A stretch of 64,000 nt of DNA from Pyrocephalus nanus (Eukaryota > Chordata > Aves > Passeriformes > Tyrannidae): contig CM076268.1 of the NCBI GenBank assembly GCA_038380795.1, positions 28,529,501 to 28,593,500 of the forward strand. The letters are read 5' to 3'. Below are positions 62,331 through 64,000 of the stretch, one piece after another. The notes below the pieces were generated by a model. The model was given only the letters and a program-made list of their open reading frames with translations, ran no database searches and was not told the origin of the DNA. Position 1 is the stretch's first letter. Each line of letters begins with the position of its first letter. The position numbers were made by a program, and so were the translations under genes.

Positions 62331-64000
62331 GGAAGCAATCATATGGCCTGTCCCGCTTATGAAAAGGTCTGTGTAAAGGCAGGTACCTTGATGTTTTACA
62401 CAGCTCACGTTCCCTAGTAAAAACAAGACTATTTAATAAGAATGCATTTACTTCTGTCTTTGCACCTATATCATAATCGTAAAGTATTTTGCTAACATTT
62501 TGTGTGACATCTGTGCCTACTTAAGAATTTATCCATTCTACAGCAAAATAGCTGCTGTTGAGTCAGCAGGTTCCTAATACGATATAATAATAAAGAATGT
62601 AAGAGATTTTGGCAAAAGAATTTGCTTAGTGTATGCTGTTTTATGATTAGAGGTGGCACTTGGGCTTTCAGGTAAAGTGCTTGAAGAATTTAGATAATAA
62701 AATACTCTATTTTGTGCACTTTTGCCTCCTAAAAAGTGACACGTACTTGGTAGAAATAAAATAGAGAACTTAAACAACTAAAAATTGGTTTTGGTCCAGT
62801 GAGCTCTGGAAAAAGTAGGGAGATTGTGTCTGTTGCCTTTTATTACTTATCATTGCTCGCTCAGGTGAGCAGACTCAAACATCGCACTTCTGGCGTTTAA
62901 TTTACCAACGTTACTATCTGTAGGAAATTTAACAAAATACATAATGAGACAGACATAATCAGAATTTGCTAAGGTTTATTAATGCCTTATCAGGACTTCA
63001 GAAGGCTCAGCACACATGCACTCTTCATTTCCTTTATCTCACTTCACGGAATTTGTAAACAACCTAAGCTAAGATGTTCTCCAAGGCTCATTAGCTCCTC
63101 AGAGCTTTGACAGAGAAGCACTGGTCAGATAAATCAACAACATGTAATGTTAACAAAAAATGAGATTTAGTTTTAATTGTATGCTTGAAGTCAGGGATGG
63201 GTGCAAAAGCAGCATTATGGCTGTAGAGGCAATCCGTGTTTATGGAATTATCCCAGAGTAATGGCAATTACTGTGTGTAGGCTAAAAGGTCTTTATTTTT
63301 TTACAGTGAAGTCAAACTGTGAAAAACAAAATTCCATGGATTATTTTGTAGTAATAATTGAAACTGAATGATATGTTAACCACTGTTTCAATTTGGTTCT
63401 TGAAAGACAGCAGCAGACATAGCCCAGTGTAACTGAAAACAGTTATGGTGCTAACAGGTTAAATCCCATGTAATTTAAGAAAATTTCTATTGGTAGAAGA
63501 ATCCTGGTACATACAAAATAGACCAAATTGATTAAGGCTATGAGGCCTTATGTTACCTTCTTGGGCTATGATAGACAAGTGTGTTTCTAATGGGAATATC
63601 CACGTCCCAAAAAGTGAGCATGGCCTTTGAATATCGTAGGCTGAGAAATTTTTGGGGTGAGTGGATACAGTGGATTTGGGTTTGGATCATTTGGGCACAG
63701 CCAGCTCTACTGCTTTATTTTCAGGTTAAATCCAAATCCAGACTGGGCTCAGTCTCTGCTGCTGACATACATACATTTCTAGGAAATTTAATTTCTCTAG
63801 TGCATTTAAGCAATTTTGACCATATAATCCAGTCTGTCCACCTTGACCTGTGAGCAAGCCATGTTGTGTGCTTACTGTAGAGTGCAAAGGACTATAGGTG
63901 GCTTCAAGTGGCATTGCAACTGCACCCTCCAGGTGGGATTATTCTATGTGACAGAGCTGGAGTTTCCATCTCTGTTAGCTTAATGTCCATTGTGCAGTAT
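62331..64000. other. Non-coding end of the window
   Basis: AT-rich unique sequence. The open frames here (up to 90 codons, + strand at 63.58-63.85 kb) have no recognisable domain, and no exon or repeat is identified. Confidence 0.5.

Overview
This window looks like intronic DNA of a vertebrate, most likely a bird. It is AT-rich, has no operons or dense coding, and carries only a few interspersed repeats, chiefly CR1 LINEs, which is the usual avian pattern. The best-preserved CR1 copy (near 53.3-53.9 kb) resembles CR1 subfamilies I associate with neoavian birds. That taxonomic call comes from pattern memory, not from a search.

Only one protein-coding segment is convincing: an internal exon at 15533-15738 on the + strand. 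It has a strong polypyrimidine tract and AG acceptor, 68 full codons of charged helix-forming sequence, and a GAG|gtcagt donor. I could not name the gene from these residues. No partner exon could be recognised, so the exon seems to sit between very long introns: at least 15.5 kb upstream and up to 48 kb downstream.

Layout: 1-15.5 kb is intron with homopolymer and microsatellite tracts and one CR1 fragment (5.2 kb). The exon at 15.5 kb is preceded by a small tandem duplication and followed by a TAATTA-rich stretch. From 15.74 kb onward is intron holding an old + strand CR1 3' end (19.1-19.4 kb), a heavily decayed minus-strand L2 LINE with traces of reverse transcriptase motifs (24.2-25.0 kb), a MIR-like SINE next to it (25.7 kb), AT-rich microsatellites (27.0, 32.5, 38.5 kb), short tandem duplications (34.9, 48.7, 49.1, 60.4 kb), a GC-rich island with unassigned open frames (51.0-51.3 kb), a comparatively fresh minus-strand CR1 (53.3-53.9 kb), a possible polyadenylation site (54.5 kb), and a second MIR-like fragment (62.3 kb).

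I found no RNA gene, CpG-island promoter, complete transposon, CRISPR array or complete gene. Most open reading frames here are under 160 codons, lack family resemblance, and are what chance gives in 64 kb of AT-rich DNA. I see no convincing new biological system. The most useful leads are the identity and possible intron-retained tail of the exon, the 51 and 54 kb GC-richer islands, and two AT-rich stretches that may be conserved regulatory elements.
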